From Spirochaetae bacterium HGW-Spirochaetae-1 (lineage in GTDB: Bacteria; Spirochaetota; UBA4802; UBA5550): DNA of 64,000 nucleotides. This document shows, one piece after another, positions 18,029 to 27,509 of the stretch; position 1 is the first letter of the stretch; every line of letters starts with the position of its first letter. The stretch lies in the NCBI GenBank assembly GCA_002839375.1, contig PGXY01000005.1, forward strand, positions 310,001 to 374,000, read 5' to 3'. The position numbers and the translations under genes were made by a program. The notes under the pieces were generated by a model. That model had not been told where the DNA came from. It worked only from the letters and a program-made list of their open reading frames with translations, and did no database searches.

Positions 18029-18454
18029 TCAGTGAAAAATCCGGTATGCGATATCCGACAGCCTCAGAAGCAGGTTATAGGCCGAATGATCGGTCACGGT
18101 ATGACTCCCGTCTTCCACATTCTTGATATACCGGTGCATACTCTTCAATTCCTCCCGGTCAATCCAGAAGGCGCCGCAGGAGGGACAGTAATCCATGATT
18201 ATATCGGAATAGTCGAGAAAGTTAATCTTTTTCATGATGACATTTCTGCAGTCCAGGCAGGTAAGGGCCGGCTGCCGGTCTTCGTGGGGGGCGTCATCAA
18301 TGGAGCACGATTCCACATCGCCGCCGCTCTCTTTCAGCATCTGGTTGAGCTGGTGCTGGTGCACCCACATGCCGTTGCACGACCGGCAGATGAGAATATT
18401 CTCACCCTCTACTTTTTCATGAACCATGACATCGTTGCATCGCGGACAATCCAT
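18029..18454 (-). CDS. Double zinc-ribbon protein (TFIIB-type zinc finger)
   Basis: A 141-residue protein with two zinc-ribbon units. The first is CPRC (residues 3-6) paired with CRSC about 20 residues on, followed by NGMWVHQHQL. The second is CLDC paired with CPSC, followed by GAFWIDREEL. The W-[IV]-[DH]-x-x-[EQ]-L tail after each second CxxC is typical of the zf-TFIIB family of small bacterial zinc proteins, whose role is poorly known. It converges with the glycosyltransferase-like gene. Confidence 0.85.
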   Translation of the reverse strand: MDCPRCNDVMVHEKVEGENILICRSCNGMWVHQHQLNQMLKESGGDVESCSIDDAPHEDRQPALTCLDCRNVIMKKINFLDYSDIIMDYCPSCGAFWIDREELKSMHRYIKNVEDGSHTVTDHSAYNLLLRLSDIAYRIFH

Positions 18455-18707
18455 ACGGTCCTCTCCTTGTTTAAATCCTCATGTCTCCCGCCGTACCTGT
18501 GCCGGGATTAGTCTCATTATCCGGTTAAAAAGCAAAAAGTCAAGTCAAAGAGAGAATCCGTCAGAGAATATTTTCTCCGGGTATACTCATTTTTTACTTG
18601 AATCTGTCGCGTACACCCCGTTTATAGACTGAGGAATATGTCACCGCACATAGACAGTTATTCAATTTTATATATCACAGCACACTGCCAAACAAAAGGG
18701 GTACACA

Positions 18708-19895
18708 ATGCTTGAAGACAGAGACGCCGTTATAATCAGCGCCGTACGTACACCGCTGGGATCATTCATGGGAGGCCTTTCAGAAACAGGGGCCACGGAC
18801 CTGGGCGCCATGGTCATTGAAGAGGCCATAAAAAGAGCGGGAATCGCCAGGGACAATATTCAGGAGGTAATGATGGGCCAGGTTCTTCCCCTGGGGTACG
18901 GACAGAACCCGGCGCGGCAGGCGGCCATGAAGGCCGGGATTCCCATGGACGCGGGCTGCGTAACCATGAACAAGGTCTGCGGCTCGGGCCTCATGACCAT
19001 TATGATGGCCTCGGAACTGATAAAATCGGGATACACTGATATTGCCGTGGCAGGCGGCATGGAAAACATGAGCCTGGCACCTTTCTATATACCCAAGGCG
19101 CGCAAGGGAACCCGCATGGGAAACGCGGAAATCAAAGATCACATGGTCAATGACGGGCTCTGGGACGTGGTGAACGATTTCCACATGGGCATCAGCAACG
19201 ACCTGATCTCGGTGAACTGGAAGGTGAGCCGCGAGGACCAGGACCGCTTCGCAGCCGAAAGCTACGCCCGCACCATGAAATCCATCGAAACGGGCCGCTT
19301 CAGGGACGAGATCATGCCCGTGCCCATGAAGGACCGCAAGGGAAACCCCTTTTATTTCGATACGGACGAATGCCCGCGGCACACCAGCTACGAGGACCTG
19401 GCAAAAATGAAACCGGCTTTCCAGAAGGAGGGCTTTGCCACGGCCGGCAACAGCTCCATCATCAGCGACGGGGCCTCGGCCGTGATCATCATGAGCTACG
19501 CAAAGGCGAAGGAAATGGGCCTGAAACCCCTGGTAAAGGTTGTGGCATCGGCCGCAGCCGGCATCGAACTCAAATATGTTCTCATGGCTCCCATCAATTC
19601 CATACCGAAAGCATGTAAAAAGGCCGGCATTGCCATAAAAGATATCGGCCTCCATGAGATAAATGAGGCATTTTCCGGCTCATCCACGGCGGTAAACCGC
19701 GTTCTGGAACTGGACCCGGCAAAGGTGAACGTGAACGGCGGCGGCGTTGCCCTGGGTCATCCCATCGGCGCTTCGGGTTCCCGGGTTCTCACCACGCTCA
19801 TATACGAGATGAAACGCAGCGGAACGGCCCTGGGCCAGGCATCACTCTGTCTCGGCGGGGCCGAGGCCGTTACCATGATCGTGGAAAATGTGTGA
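18708..19895 (+). CDS. Acetyl-CoA C-acetyltransferase (thiolase)
   Basis: A 395-residue thiolase of standard length, which condenses or cleaves acetyl-CoA and acetoacetyl-CoA (or longer 3-ketoacyl-CoA). The acylated cysteine lies in NKVCGSGLMTIMMA. The C-terminal catalytic elements are HEINEAFSGSSTAVNR, GGGVALGHPIGASGSR with the catalytic histidine, and LCLGGAEAVTMIVE. The more usual forms are NEAFA and CxGGGxG, so this copy departs slightly from consensus near the second cysteine. No other beta-oxidation gene is adjacent, so a biosynthetic role (AtoB-like) is as likely as a degradative one. Confidence 0.95.
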   Translation: MLEDRDAVIISAVRTPLGSFMGGLSETGATDLGAMVIEEAIKRAGIARDNIQEVMMGQVLPLGYGQNPARQAAMKAGIPMDAGCVTMNKVCGSGLMTIMMASELIKSGYTDIAVAGGMENMSLAPFYIPKARKGTRMGNAEIKDHMVNDGLWDVVNDFHMGISNDLISVNWKVSREDQDRFAAESYARTMKSIETGRFRDEIMPVPMKDRKGNPFYFDTDECPRHTSYEDLAKMKPAFQKEGFATAGNSSIISDGASAVIIMSYAKAKEMGLKPLVKVVASAAAGIELKYVLMAPINSIPKACKKAGIAIKDIGLHEINEAFSGSSTAVNRVLELDPAKVNVNGGGVALGHPIGASGSRVLTTLIYEMKRSGTALGQASLCLGGAEAVTMIVENV

Positions 19896-19909
19896 TATGA
19901 TAAAGGGTC

Positions 19910-20872
19910 ATGAACATGCACCGGCACGATAAAGACAGTCCCATCGATGCCATGGGGAAAATTCTCCAAGGTATCGCGCCCGGGGCCGAAAACCGGACCG
20001 GCGATACGTATATCAATGCCATCCGCAACGAGTTCATGACCTTCGACGGAACCATCACCGTGCCGCGAATTCCCGTGAAGGAGCTGGATATGGCCACGTC
20101 CCTGGACCTGGTGCGTGACCTGGTTCCCTTCATCCCGGAATTTCTCCGCGACCACACCGTGCTGGAAAAACGCAATCCACCGGCAGAGCAGCATCACATT
20201 CATCTTGTACGAAAACTCCGCGGCAAAGTCATGGACTTCACCCATATCTTCAAACTCGATTTCAAGTTCGGCGGCGATACCTCCACAATCATCGAACGGG
20301 GCACCTCGGACTGGTATCCCTCGTATACCACGGGCCGCATCTATTACAAATCGCGTCTCATCCCGGAGAACAGCGTACACCGCCATGAAAGCACTGCTCT
20401 CATCCGCCCCATACGCATTCGTGACGCCAACGAGGTGGAATCGGACCAGTTTTTCCACACCTTCGCCATTTTCGAGGACCTGAACGAACGGGAACTGACC
20501 AGGGAATTGCTGGGAAAAATAGACGGCGAGATCTTCCCCGTCTCCCCGGAGATCTACCCCTTCATTGTATATGACTATTTCTCGGCCTGCCTGAACATTC
20601 TCTATCCCGACGGAGCTGCATTAACCGAAGCAGTACGGATATACGAGCCCCTGTTTATCTATATTTACAGCCGGTTCCGGAACATCAGGGGTCTCATTAA
20701 CATGAACTCCGTCATGGATCAATTCAGCGAAGAACTTACCACGGACGGCCAGGACCTGGCCATGACCGATGCATTCCGCGAACAACTGAAAAATTACTTC
20801 AGCCGCTTCAGCATATCGCGCGACGACGACATGATGGTTCGGGGATGGTGGAAGTTTGGTATTGCCCCCTAA
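19910..20872 (+). CDS. Protein of unknown function behind the thiolase
   Basis: A 320-residue soluble-looking protein with no signal peptide or membrane helix, starting at the ATG at 19910 behind AAGGG. I recognise no family. The middle carries beta-type segments (FTHIFKLDFKFGGDTSTIIE and TGRIYYKSRLIPEN) and the C-terminal third is helical. Its stop codon TAA lies inside the dispersed palindromic repeat at 20864-20892, so insertion of the repeat may have set the present C-terminus (ending KFGIAP). Confidence 0.7.
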   Translation: MNMHRHDKDSPIDAMGKILQGIAPGAENRTGDTYINAIRNEFMTFDGTITVPRIPVKELDMATSLDLVRDLVPFIPEFLRDHTVLEKRNPPAEQHHIHLVRKLRGKVMDFTHIFKLDFKFGGDTSTIIERGTSDWYPSYTTGRIYYKSRLIPENSVHRHESTALIRPIRIRDANEVESDQFFHTFAIFEDLNERELTRELLGKIDGEIFPVSPEIYPFIVYDYFSACLNILYPDGAALTEAVRIYEPLFIYIYSRFRNIRGLINMNSVMDQFSEELTTDGQDLAMTDAFREQLKNYFSRFSISRDDDMMVRGWWKFGIAP

Positions 20873-20892
20873 ATCCCCCGGAGGGGGACTTT
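20864..20892. repeat. Dispersed palindromic repeat (copy 2) overlapping a gene end
   Basis: This copy is in the opposite orientation to the element at 12733-12761 and identical at 28 of 29 bases. It covers the last codons and stop of the preceding gene and ends 37 bases before the next start. Confidence 0.72.
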
Positions 20893-20929
20893 GAGAAAAA
20901 AATTTCCCGATAAAAAAGGTTGTGGTGAT

Positions 20930-21457
20930 ATGAAAAACAAAATTTCTTCAGGCATTATTATCGCCCTCATGCTCCTGTTCACAATAGGCTGTTCCCGTGA
21001 GCTTGCTGTGAAAAGTGCCGCGCTCGGTTCCAACTTGTCTCCTGACGGAACTATCAGCGATAATAGCCTCGTGTTCACATTCAAAAAGCCCGATCCGGGA
21101 GCAGCGACGCGCGATCTCTTCAACTTCATCTACTTCGAAGGCGACACGGTCTGCTTCAGCTTTAAACTTACCCGAAAAGTCAATGAGAAGGATGTGGATA
21201 TACAATTCATCGAACCGTCAACGGGGTCCGGTTTTAAAGCCGAACGCATCGATTTCATAGACGATAACGTGTCGGGATTTTCACTCCTGGGCAGCCTGCT
21301 GGAACAGTTTTACCGCGACCGCCTCACGCAGCCCCTGCCGGAGAAGGCCTTCTGCTGCGACACGATTCCTTTTTCTGTTCGGCTTGTTCTTCACGGGGAA
21401 AAGGGTGATGTCATTCATGAGAAGAAGGGGAGTTTCGAGATACGGTACCGCGACTGA
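20930..21457 (+). CDS. Putative lipoprotein of unknown function
   Basis: A 175-residue protein. The ATG at 20930 precedes a lipoprotein signal (MKNKISSGIIIALMLLFTIGCS) with Cys20 in the lipobox. An upstream in-frame start at 20891 would place a charged leader before the signal and was rejected. The mature region contains beta-type stretches (NFIYFEGDTVCFSFKLTRKV and TIPFSVRLVLHGEKGD). No family is recognised. Confidence 0.75.
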   Translation: MKNKISSGIIIALMLLFTIGCSRELAVKSAALGSNLSPDGTISDNSLVFTFKKPDPGAATRDLFNFIYFEGDTVCFSFKLTRKVNEKDVDIQFIEPSTGSGFKAERIDFIDDNVSGFSLLGSLLEQFYRDRLTQPLPEKAFCCDTIPFSVRLVLHGEKGDVIHEKKGSFEIRYRD

Positions 21458-21532
21458 CTCATTCCGCAAACCGGACTCAATCCCCGTCAGTCGCGCCATC
21501 GTGAATATATTTACATAACAGCCGGTTGACGG

Positions 21533-23710
21533 TCACGGCTCCACATCGATAATATCCTTTAAGCTCGTTGATTTTTCCATGATGGAACCGGTAAATTCCA
21601 GTATTTTCTGATTCGCCTGGGCTATCTCCTGGGCTATCTCCGAGAGGCGGAAAACCGTTTTTATATTTTCTTCCATGGACGTGTTCTGTTCTTGCGTGGC
21701 ATCGGCGATATCCCGGGACATGGTTTCCATAACGTCGGCCTGTTTCACCACTTCGTTTATGGCATCACCCTGGCCGGTGAGCACTGTCTTGGTCTCTTCA
21801 ATAAGCACGTTTATATCCTCAATACTCCTGAAAATAACGGCTATAGAATCTTTCGTCTTATTGACAATGCTCATTCCCTCCTGAATGTCATGGATAATGC
21901 TTTTTATTTTAGAGGATATTTCCTTGGAATTATCTGAAGTGGCCGTGGCCAGTTTACCTATCTCGTCGGCCACCACGGCGAAACCACGTCCGTGCTCTCC
22001 GGCCCTGGCTGCCTCAATGGCGGCGTTCAGAGAAAGGAGGTTTATGCGGTCCGTTATATCATCGATCATGACCATGATGTCGTCAATAGCCTTGCCGCCA
22101 CGATCGATAAGCTCCATTCGCTCGATCATCCTGGACAGGTCAGAGCCTGTTTCCTTTGCCGTGTCAGTAATCACCGCAACGCCTTCAAGCACCTTGAAAC
22201 TCACCCTGGCCACGTTTTTCTGTGACCCCGTGAGCACATTGGTAAACTCCCGCGTCTTCTGCCCTTCATCTTTCTGTACCACGGTTGCGTCATGGATGCG
22301 CTCATTGGATGAGGTCAACTCCTCAAAGGCCGCGGACATCTCCTCGCTCGTGGCTGCCTGCTCCGTAGACAGCACACCGAAATTATTGCCGATCACAGCC
22401 AGTTCCCTGCTGATCTCGAATAAATCACGGGAAATACCGGTGATGGTTCCCACGGTTTTTTCAAGGAAATTCGTTCTCTCCCTGGCTACCCGCTCGTTCT
22501 TTTCCAGATCAATGTTGAATTTCTGGAGCTCCTTCTTCATCGTGTTAATCTTGTCAGCAAGTCCGAATGAAAAGATTAAAATAACCATGGATGACCCGAT
22601 CTGTATGGCCCAGTTGGTGATAAACGTCGAGGGTAAAATACCAAATGACTTCAAAACATAGAGGACCGCGCCTACGACGAGAGCAGAAAAGGCGACGATA
22701 CAAAAACGGGCCTCACGGGATCTTCTTAAGAAAAGAACGACCCCGATTATGGCGAGAAAAACGGCGCCGATCCCTGAACCGGCTGTCGAAAGCTTGATGC
22801 TCAGGGCATAGTTGCCGGTAAAAGATACCAGGCTGACAAGAAAAATCGGAAGCAGAATGCCGTAAATAATGAAACGATGCACTATGGGTCTTAATTTTTT
22901 TGTTTCAATATAGCGCACGATAAACAGGCCAGCGGTGACGATACAGTTGAGCATGAAAAACGGAAGGCAGTTATTGGCCCACCAGACCGATTGGGGCCAC
23001 AGGTACTGGAAGGCAAAACCGTTCAGCGTTGACTGGAAAAGGATGAAGGTGATGATAAAAAGCGAATAAAAGATATAGGTGCTTTCCCTCACGGAGATGA
23101 AAAGGAAAAGATTATAAAGGGCCATAACCAGCATGAGGCCGAAATATATCCAGAATACGGGAAACTCTATATTCATACGCTTGATATAACTTCTTGCAGA
23201 CCACAGGACAGGAACAAAATTCAGGGAACTGGCGGTCTGAAAACGAATATAATAGGTGTGTAAACCCTGGCCGGCGTTGAGGAGAAAAACGAAATTCCGG
23301 TCCACGATATCCCGCTCAATGAAGGGCCGGCGATCGCCGGTTTTCAGTACAGTAAAGGTTCCATCCTCAGCCGGGGCATACAGTTCGATATAGTCTATCA
23401 TGGGATAATTGATCTCAAAATAGCATCCCTGGGAAGACCTCTGCCGGTTGTCCACGGTAAAGGAAAACCAATAGACCGGCGGATTAAAGCCGAAATTAAA
23501 ACCGTCACCCGATGATTCCAGCCAGTCCTGTTTTTTTTCGGCCACATCCCTTATGGAAAAAGAACCCTCCCTGTCCGTAAGATACCGCATATTCCTGCCG
23601 ATACGATACGACTCCAGGTCATCGGTGATTACAATGGGTTCAGCTGCAAAAAGAGGGGCCGAGACAAGAATCATCATTATGCATGCCTGTATGATATAAC
23701 AGCGTCGCAT
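21533..23710 (-). CDS. 7TMR-DISM chemoreceptor-like protein
   Basis: A 725-residue receptor fusing an extracytoplasmic 7TMR-DISM sensor to a chemotaxis output. A signal peptide (to about residue 22) is followed by a DISMED2-like beta domain (about 35-175, with [13 protein letters not shown]). Seven membrane helices follow at about 185-395, then a long coiled coil with the conserved receptor tip ([20 protein letters not shown] then [13 protein letters not shown]). DISMED2 domains are thought to bind carbohydrates or related ligands. No HAMP domain is evident. The gene stands alone behind a perfect palindrome at 23818-23833. Confidence 0.94.
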   Translation of the reverse strand: MRRCYIIQACIMMILVSAPLFAAEPIVITDDLESYRIGRNMRYLTDREGSFSIRDVAEKKQDWLESSGDGFNFGFNPPVYWFSFTVDNRQRSSQGCYFEINYPMIDYIELYAPAEDGTFTVLKTGDRRPFIERDIVDRNFVFLLNAGQGLHTYYIRFQTASSLNFVPVLWSARSYIKRMNIEFPVFWIYFGLMLVMALYNLFLFISVRESTYIFYSLFIITFILFQSTLNGFAFQYLWPQSVWWANNCLPFFMLNCIVTAGLFIVRYIETKKLRPIVHRFIIYGILLPIFLVSLVSFTGNYALSIKLSTAGSGIGAVFLAIIGVVLFLRRSREARFCIVAFSALVVGAVLYVLKSFGILPSTFITNWAIQIGSSMVILIFSFGLADKINTMKKELQKFNIDLEKNERVARERTNFLEKTVGTITGISRDLFEISRELAVIGNNFGVLSTEQAATSEEMSAAFEELTSSNERIHDATVVQKDEGQKTREFTNVLTGSQKNVARVSFKVLEGVAVITDTAKETGSDLSRMIERMELIDRGGKAIDDIMVMIDDITDRINLLSLNAAIEAARAGEHGRGFAVVADEIGKLATATSDNSKEISSKIKSIIHDIQEGMSIVNKTKDSIAVIFRSIEDINVLIEETKTVLTGQGDAINEVVKQADVMETMSRDIADATQEQNTSMEENIKTVFRLSEIAQEIAQANQKILEFTGSIMEKSTSLKDIIDVEP

Positions 23711-23817
23711 ATCTATTTCTCCTTAAATCCGGTCTTTCCGTTCCTGATGTTTCCCGCGTTCGAATCTATGCCATATCATTCTGTCATAATCCTGTTATGC
23801 GGACAAATTTCTAATTG

Positions 23818-23833
23818 AACTGACGTGTCAGTT
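23818..23833. promoter_or_regulatory. Perfect 16-bp palindrome upstream of the 7TMR-DISM receptor
   Basis: AACTGAC-GT-GTCAGTT is a perfect inverted repeat about 108 bases upstream of the receptor start. Its length and symmetry are those of a TetR-type operator. No regulator gene is adjacent. Confidence 0.5.
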
Positions 23834-24427
23834 TTACCGATGATCCGGAACTGTCAACTTCTATTCAGAATATTGAACGCGGTTCTTTCCAATGAATACC
23901 TGCTCGGTCAATTTTCCCTCCCGGAATGATCAAGAGGTGTGCTATGCACACTACCGCAAACCGATGTTCGGCAGAGCGGAGATTTTTATGGAGCAATGCT
24001 ATTTTAAATCTTCTTCGAAAAAAAATCGGCATTTTCCGAAACAAAAATTTCTGCGTTGGGATTCTCTTTTATTCTCCCGATTTTTGCGGTGATATAATAG
24101 GGTGTCAATGCATGGGGCAGATCATCCCACTGGTTCATGAGATGGGTAAGGTCGGAAATATCGCCTTTACCTGTTGTTATAGGCCGTACAGTCATTTCTT
24201 TCGGTCTCTTTTGGGATCGGGGATAGTATCACACCGGAATATGATATGCGAAAGAATCGTTCCGGTCAAGAGATATTTCTCTTCATCATGTAGGCCTTTT
24301 CCCATGAAAAACACCGACAAAGCTGAAACACTTTTTTTCCTTGCCTTTCTGCCCGATTCCGGTAATCCTTTCTCCAAAAAGGACCTCGATCAGCGGTTCC
24401 CATCATTCACACACAAGGAGCACAACA
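23834..24427. other. Gene-poor region holding only short decaying frames
   Basis: About 590 bases between the receptor promoter and the DUF898 gene. I see no complete gene. The only protein-like content is the acetyltransferase-like fragment at 24004-24195 on the minus strand. An AAGGAG ribosome site at the right end belongs to the DUF898 gene. Confidence 0.45.
24004..24195 (-). pseudogene. Remnant of a GNAT-type acetyltransferase
   Basis: A 63-codon frame whose translation resembles the first 55 residues of GNAT acetyltransferases: MTVRPITTG, then DLTHLMNQWDDLPHAL, then GRIKENPNAEIFVSE. After IFVSEN, where the acetyl-CoA fold would continue with VVG-type strands, the sequence becomes unrelated and stops. 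I could not find the rest in the next 120 bases in any frame. It therefore looks like a truncated gene, not a small functional protein. Confidence 0.4.
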
Positions 24428-25546
24428 ATGCCTGATACCACCCTCACGGGGAAAAAAGCCCCGCGGCAGGAGGAAACCTGTCCCGATGCAAATGAGAGAA
24501 AAATCATAAGGCCCGAGTTCAGGGGATCCGCTTCTGAATACTTCAGGATATGGATAGTAAACTCCGGACTCTCCATCATCACCCTGGGGATATATTCTCC
24601 CTGGGCAAAGGTCAGGAACAGGCAGTACCTCTACGGAAATACCGTTCTTGATTCATCGGCCTTTCAGTATACGGCCAATCCCCTGAATATTCTGAAAGGA
24701 AGAATAATCGCCGCTTCCATTTTCGGCCTCTTTGCCCTGAGCAACAGGTTTTTCCCTGAATTCGCCCCGCTGCTTTTCCTCGCCGTGTGGCCCCTGGTCC
24801 CCTGGTTCGTGGTGAAGGCACTGCGCTTCAAGTCACGATACACAGTATATAGAAACATACCTTTTCAATTTGCCGGTTCGGTAAAGGAGGCCTACAAGTA
24901 CTGGTTCTGGATGTATTTTCTCATGCCTCTGACCATGGGCCTTATCATACCCTATCTTGAATACCGGCAGAAAAAATACATCATTAATGAAAACAGATAC
25001 GGCAAAACCCCCTTTGTTTTTTCAGGCAAATGGGAACCCTTTCTGGTCTATTACATACTGGGCGGGCTTATTTCTTTCGGCCTCATGTTTTTGGCGGGCG
25101 CTCTCATGGCCGGATCATATTTTGCGATAATGGCTCTGACCGGAACGGCCCTGCCGAATACAACGGACGACACGGCCTTTTTAATACCCCTTATGACCCT
25201 CATATACACCCTGTATATTATGGCCATTTTGTTTTTTATGTCCTACAAGAACACCTCGGTCTTTAATTATATCGCAAACAATACCTCGCTTGGATCCCTA
25301 TCCTTTACCAGTTCCCTCAAGGTGAAGAAAATTTTCCTGATATATCTAGGCAATTTATTTGCCGTTCTTTTATCCCTAGGGCTCCTCTATCCCTGGGCCC
25401 TGGTGAGGCTCCTGAGATATCGCATAGACAACATCTATCTTGAAACAGACTCGGACCTTGATTCCTTCGCGGCCGCTGAGGACCAGAAAATTTCAGCAAC
25501 GGGGGAAGAAATAGGGGAGGTATTTGACTTTGACCTCAGTATATAA
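24428..25546 (+). CDS. DUF898 (YjgN-like) inner-membrane protein
   Basis: A 372-residue membrane protein. The start at 24428 has AAGGAG at good spacing; an upstream in-frame start at 24341 lacks one. The DUF898 pattern is clear twice: FRGSASEYFRIWIVN with TLGIYSPWAKVRNRQYLYGN near the N-terminus, and FVFSGKWEPFLVYYI with NTSVFNYIANNTSL and LGLLYPWALVRLLRYR later. About eight hydrophobic segments are seen. Family function is unknown. The C-terminal end overlaps the start of the M48 protease gene by 23 bases, and DUF898 and M48 proteins often occur as neighbours, suggesting a joint envelope role. Confidence 0.85.
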   Translation: MPDTTLTGKKAPRQEETCPDANERKIIRPEFRGSASEYFRIWIVNSGLSIITLGIYSPWAKVRNRQYLYGNTVLDSSAFQYTANPLNILKGRIIAASIFGLFALSNRFFPEFAPLLFLAVWPLVPWFVVKALRFKSRYTVYRNIPFQFAGSVKEAYKYWFWMYFLMPLTMGLIIPYLEYRQKKYIINENRYGKTPFVFSGKWEPFLVYYILGGLISFGLMFLAGALMAGSYFAIMALTGTALPNTTDDTAFLIPLMTLIYTLYIMAILFFMSYKNTSVFNYIANNTSLGSLSFTSSLKVKKIFLIYLGNLFAVLLSLGLLYPWALVRLLRYRIDNIYLETDSDLDSFAAAEDQKISATGEEIGEVFDFDLSI

Positions 25547-26552
25547 GATTCCCGCCAATTATTTCCAGCCGGGACGGTCTGTTAAACTCGAGGCGGAAAT
25601 AAGAATTGAAACAAACATGATAACCATTGTCCTGCCCGACAACAGTGTCCAGAAGTATCTCCTGGACACCGTTACGTTCAGCGACCGGGTAGGCAACACG
25701 CCCTGCACCATAAGGCTCCCTGACGGGGGCCTCGTGGAAATATTCGACAACGAGGCCCTGGACAGCCTGCTGGGGATACTGCCCGTGAAAACAAGGGGCC
25801 GGTTTGTCCACCTTGTCGAAGAAAAATGGCCTTACATGCTGGCGAGCCTTGCGGCAATCGCCGCCAGCATGTTCCTCATCTTATGGTTCGGCGTTCCACT
25901 CCTGTCAAAAACGATCGCGGAGAAAACCCCGCGTCGCGTCTCGGAGATGATGACGGATAAAATAATGGCAATCTTCGACAACAGGCTCCTGGCCCCGTCC
26001 GGTTTAACAAAAAAAACACAGGCCCGGTACACCCGTTACTTCAGAAAGATGACATCGCGGCTCGATGAAAATGATAAATTTCACTACAGGCTCCTTTTCA
26101 GAGAAGGCAACGCCATAGGGGCCAATGCCCTGGCCATGCCCGACGGGAGGATAATCATCACCGACGAGCTTGTCAGACTCATATCCAATGAACATGAATT
26201 TGCCGGGGTGATGGCCCATGAAGCGGGCCATGTTGTGCATCATCACGGTCTCAGGATGGCTTTGCAGGGCTCCATGGCCGCCATTGTGATGATATTCCTC
26301 ACGGGCGACATGCTCTCCTCGTCATCAATTATCGCGGCCATGCCGGGGATACTGGTGGAAAGGGGATATTCCCGTGACTTCGAAAGGGAGGCTGACCTTT
26401 TTGCCCTGCGGTACATGAAAAATAACGGCATTCAGCCAAAACACCTGGCTTCGCTGCTGCTGAAGATTGAAAAGCAGCAGAATATGTCCGACAACTCGAG
26501 CATCCTTTCAACACATCCGCCCACTTCGGAGAGGATTCAGTTGTTGAAATAA
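25524..26552 (+). CDS. M48 family membrane metalloprotease
   Basis: A 342-residue protein starting at a TTG (25524) just behind GGGGAGG, inside the end of the DUF898 gene. The close spacing makes the exact start slightly uncertain. Residues 1-95 form a small beta domain seen ahead of some M48 peptidases. One membrane helix follows (about 103-125), then the peptidase domain. The zinc site is HEAGH in VMAHEAGHVVHHHG, and the third ligand glutamate lies in FEREADLFALRYM. Such enzymes degrade or mature membrane and periplasmic proteins. Overlap with the DUF898 gene implies coupled translation. Confidence 0.9.
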   Translation: MTLTSVYKIPANYFQPGRSVKLEAEIRIETNMITIVLPDNSVQKYLLDTVTFSDRVGNTPCTIRLPDGGLVEIFDNEALDSLLGILPVKTRGRFVHLVEEKWPYMLASLAAIAASMFLILWFGVPLLSKTIAEKTPRRVSEMMTDKIMAIFDNRLLAPSGLTKKTQARYTRYFRKMTSRLDENDKFHYRLLFREGNAIGANALAMPDGRIIITDELVRLISNEHEFAGVMAHEAGHVVHHHGLRMALQGSMAAIVMIFLTGDMLSSSSIIAAMPGILVERGYSRDFEREADLFALRYMKNNGIQPKHLASLLLKIEKQQNMSDNSSILSTHPPTSERIQLLK

Positions 26553-26611
26553 GAGGGTTGCGGCAGGTAGCTCCCTGCCGGGGAGGGTGTCCCGAAGTTG
26601 CCTCCGGGAGG

Positions 26612-26762
26612 TTCTGGCCTTTATCAAAGGCCGTGGAGGATGTCCCGGTGTGGCCGGGACTGGCCGTGTTAGGGGGTGGTTGCACGACCACCCCCTAACG
26701 ACCCCCGCGTGGTCGCTGGCCGCGACGGGCTGGGACTTTTTGTAACAGAATATTTTCTCAGT
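26612..26762 (+). repeat. Structured multi-hairpin repeat, copy A
   Basis: Four hairpins in order: GGCCTTT-ATC-AAAGGCC (26616-26632), GTCCCGG-TGTGG-CCGGGAC (26642-26660), a 13-bp stem with arms GTTAGGGGGTGGT and ACCACCCCCTAAC (26668-26699), and GTCGC-TGGCC-GCGAC (26712-26726). The constant tail GGACTTTTTGTAACAGAATA and TTTTCTCAGT ends it. A further hairpin-like stretch with GGCAGG and CCTGCC arms lies just upstream (near 26562-26579). Copy C at 28682-28831 has the same order with a different third stem. The repeat starts about 60 bases after the M48 gene. Confidence 0.85.
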
Positions 26763-26871
26763 GAAGGCTGCGGACGCATCCTGCTTGTCCTCGCCTACAG
26801 CCTCATGCGCTCACCCGTCCATGGGTTCGCTTTCTGCTGTGTTTGTTCATGCCTGGAATTTCATTTAAACT

Positions 26872-27153
26872 TTAAACCTTGAACTGGATTTTGCACTGTC
26901 CTGTCAGGCTCACGCGCTGCTGTTTACTTCTTGCCGGAATCCACACCCTCAGTCGCCAGACTTCCTTCCTCTTATCCACACCGCCGTAATCCACGTCCTT
27001 CACATTCACAGCCCGGCGGGTGATCTCTTCCATGCACTCTCCGAAATAGTCCAGGAAGGAGGCAATAACGATTGCAGAGTCCTTTGACCGGCCTACCATG
27101 CGGTAGTAGGAAAGTAGTATTGAATCACGAAAAACCTGTCGCCTTATATTCAA
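26872..27153 (-). CDS. Possible small protein downstream of the first PIN toxin
   Basis: A 93-codon frame that would start at a TTG overlapping the toxin stop by four bases. The translation contains FLDYFGECMEEITRRAVNV and KRKEVWRLRVWIPARSKQQR, which I do not recognise. No ribosome site is convincing. It may be a real third gene of the toxin operon or a chance frame, so I keep it only at low confidence. Confidence 0.2.
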   Translation of the reverse strand: MNIRRQVFRDSILLSYYRMVGRSKDSAIVIASFLDYFGECMEEITRRAVNVKDVDYGGVDKRKEVWRLRVWIPARSKQQRVSLTGQCKIQFKV

Positions 27154-27509
27154 GGCAAGTTGCAGTGATATTCAGTACAGAGTTTTGAGAGATTTTGATC
27201 GAAGGTAAATACACGGTATTTGCGGGAAAGAGCCGAGACGAGGATATTGACATCAACCCATCCGATACCTCTGCTGTTGACCTGCTCTTCACGAATAAAT
27301 TGATAGACCGTCTCTTCATCCGTCACCGGAATCTTCTCAAGAACACCAAGCAGCTCTTCAGCCTTTACAGTAAGGCCGCCCAGGAGCAGTTCCCCGTACA
27401 CGTAGGGATGCAGGAGGCACTGATTTTCCACAATCAGGTCCTTCAGGGGAAGGGCCTTTTTTTCACCCTTAAAAAAAGAGACCCACACATTGGTATCGAT
27501 AATGATCAC
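27150..27509 (-). CDS. vapC: VapC-type PIN-domain toxin
   Basis: A 119-residue PIN-domain ribonuclease. The conserved acidic residues are present: Asp in IIIDTNVWVSFF, Glu in YGELLLGGL, Asp in GIGWVDVNILVSAL, and the late FTFDQNL. PIN toxins of VapBC systems cleave RNA, often tRNA, and are neutralised by the cognate antitoxin. The start overlaps the antitoxin stop by four bases, the usual coupling. The pair lies between repeat copies A and B. Confidence 0.9.
   Translation of the reverse strand: MIIIDTNVWVSFFKGEKKALPLKDLIVENQCLLHPYVYGELLLGGLTVKAEELLGVLEKIPVTDEETVYQFIREEQVNSRGIGWVDVNILVSALSRKYRVFTFDQNLSKLCTEYHCNLP

Noticed and set aside
18780-19655. A 291-codon minus-strand frame opposite the thiolase
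   Set aside because: The thiolase on the other strand has complete catalytic motifs, and the antisense translation is rich in His and Val in a non-protein-like pattern.
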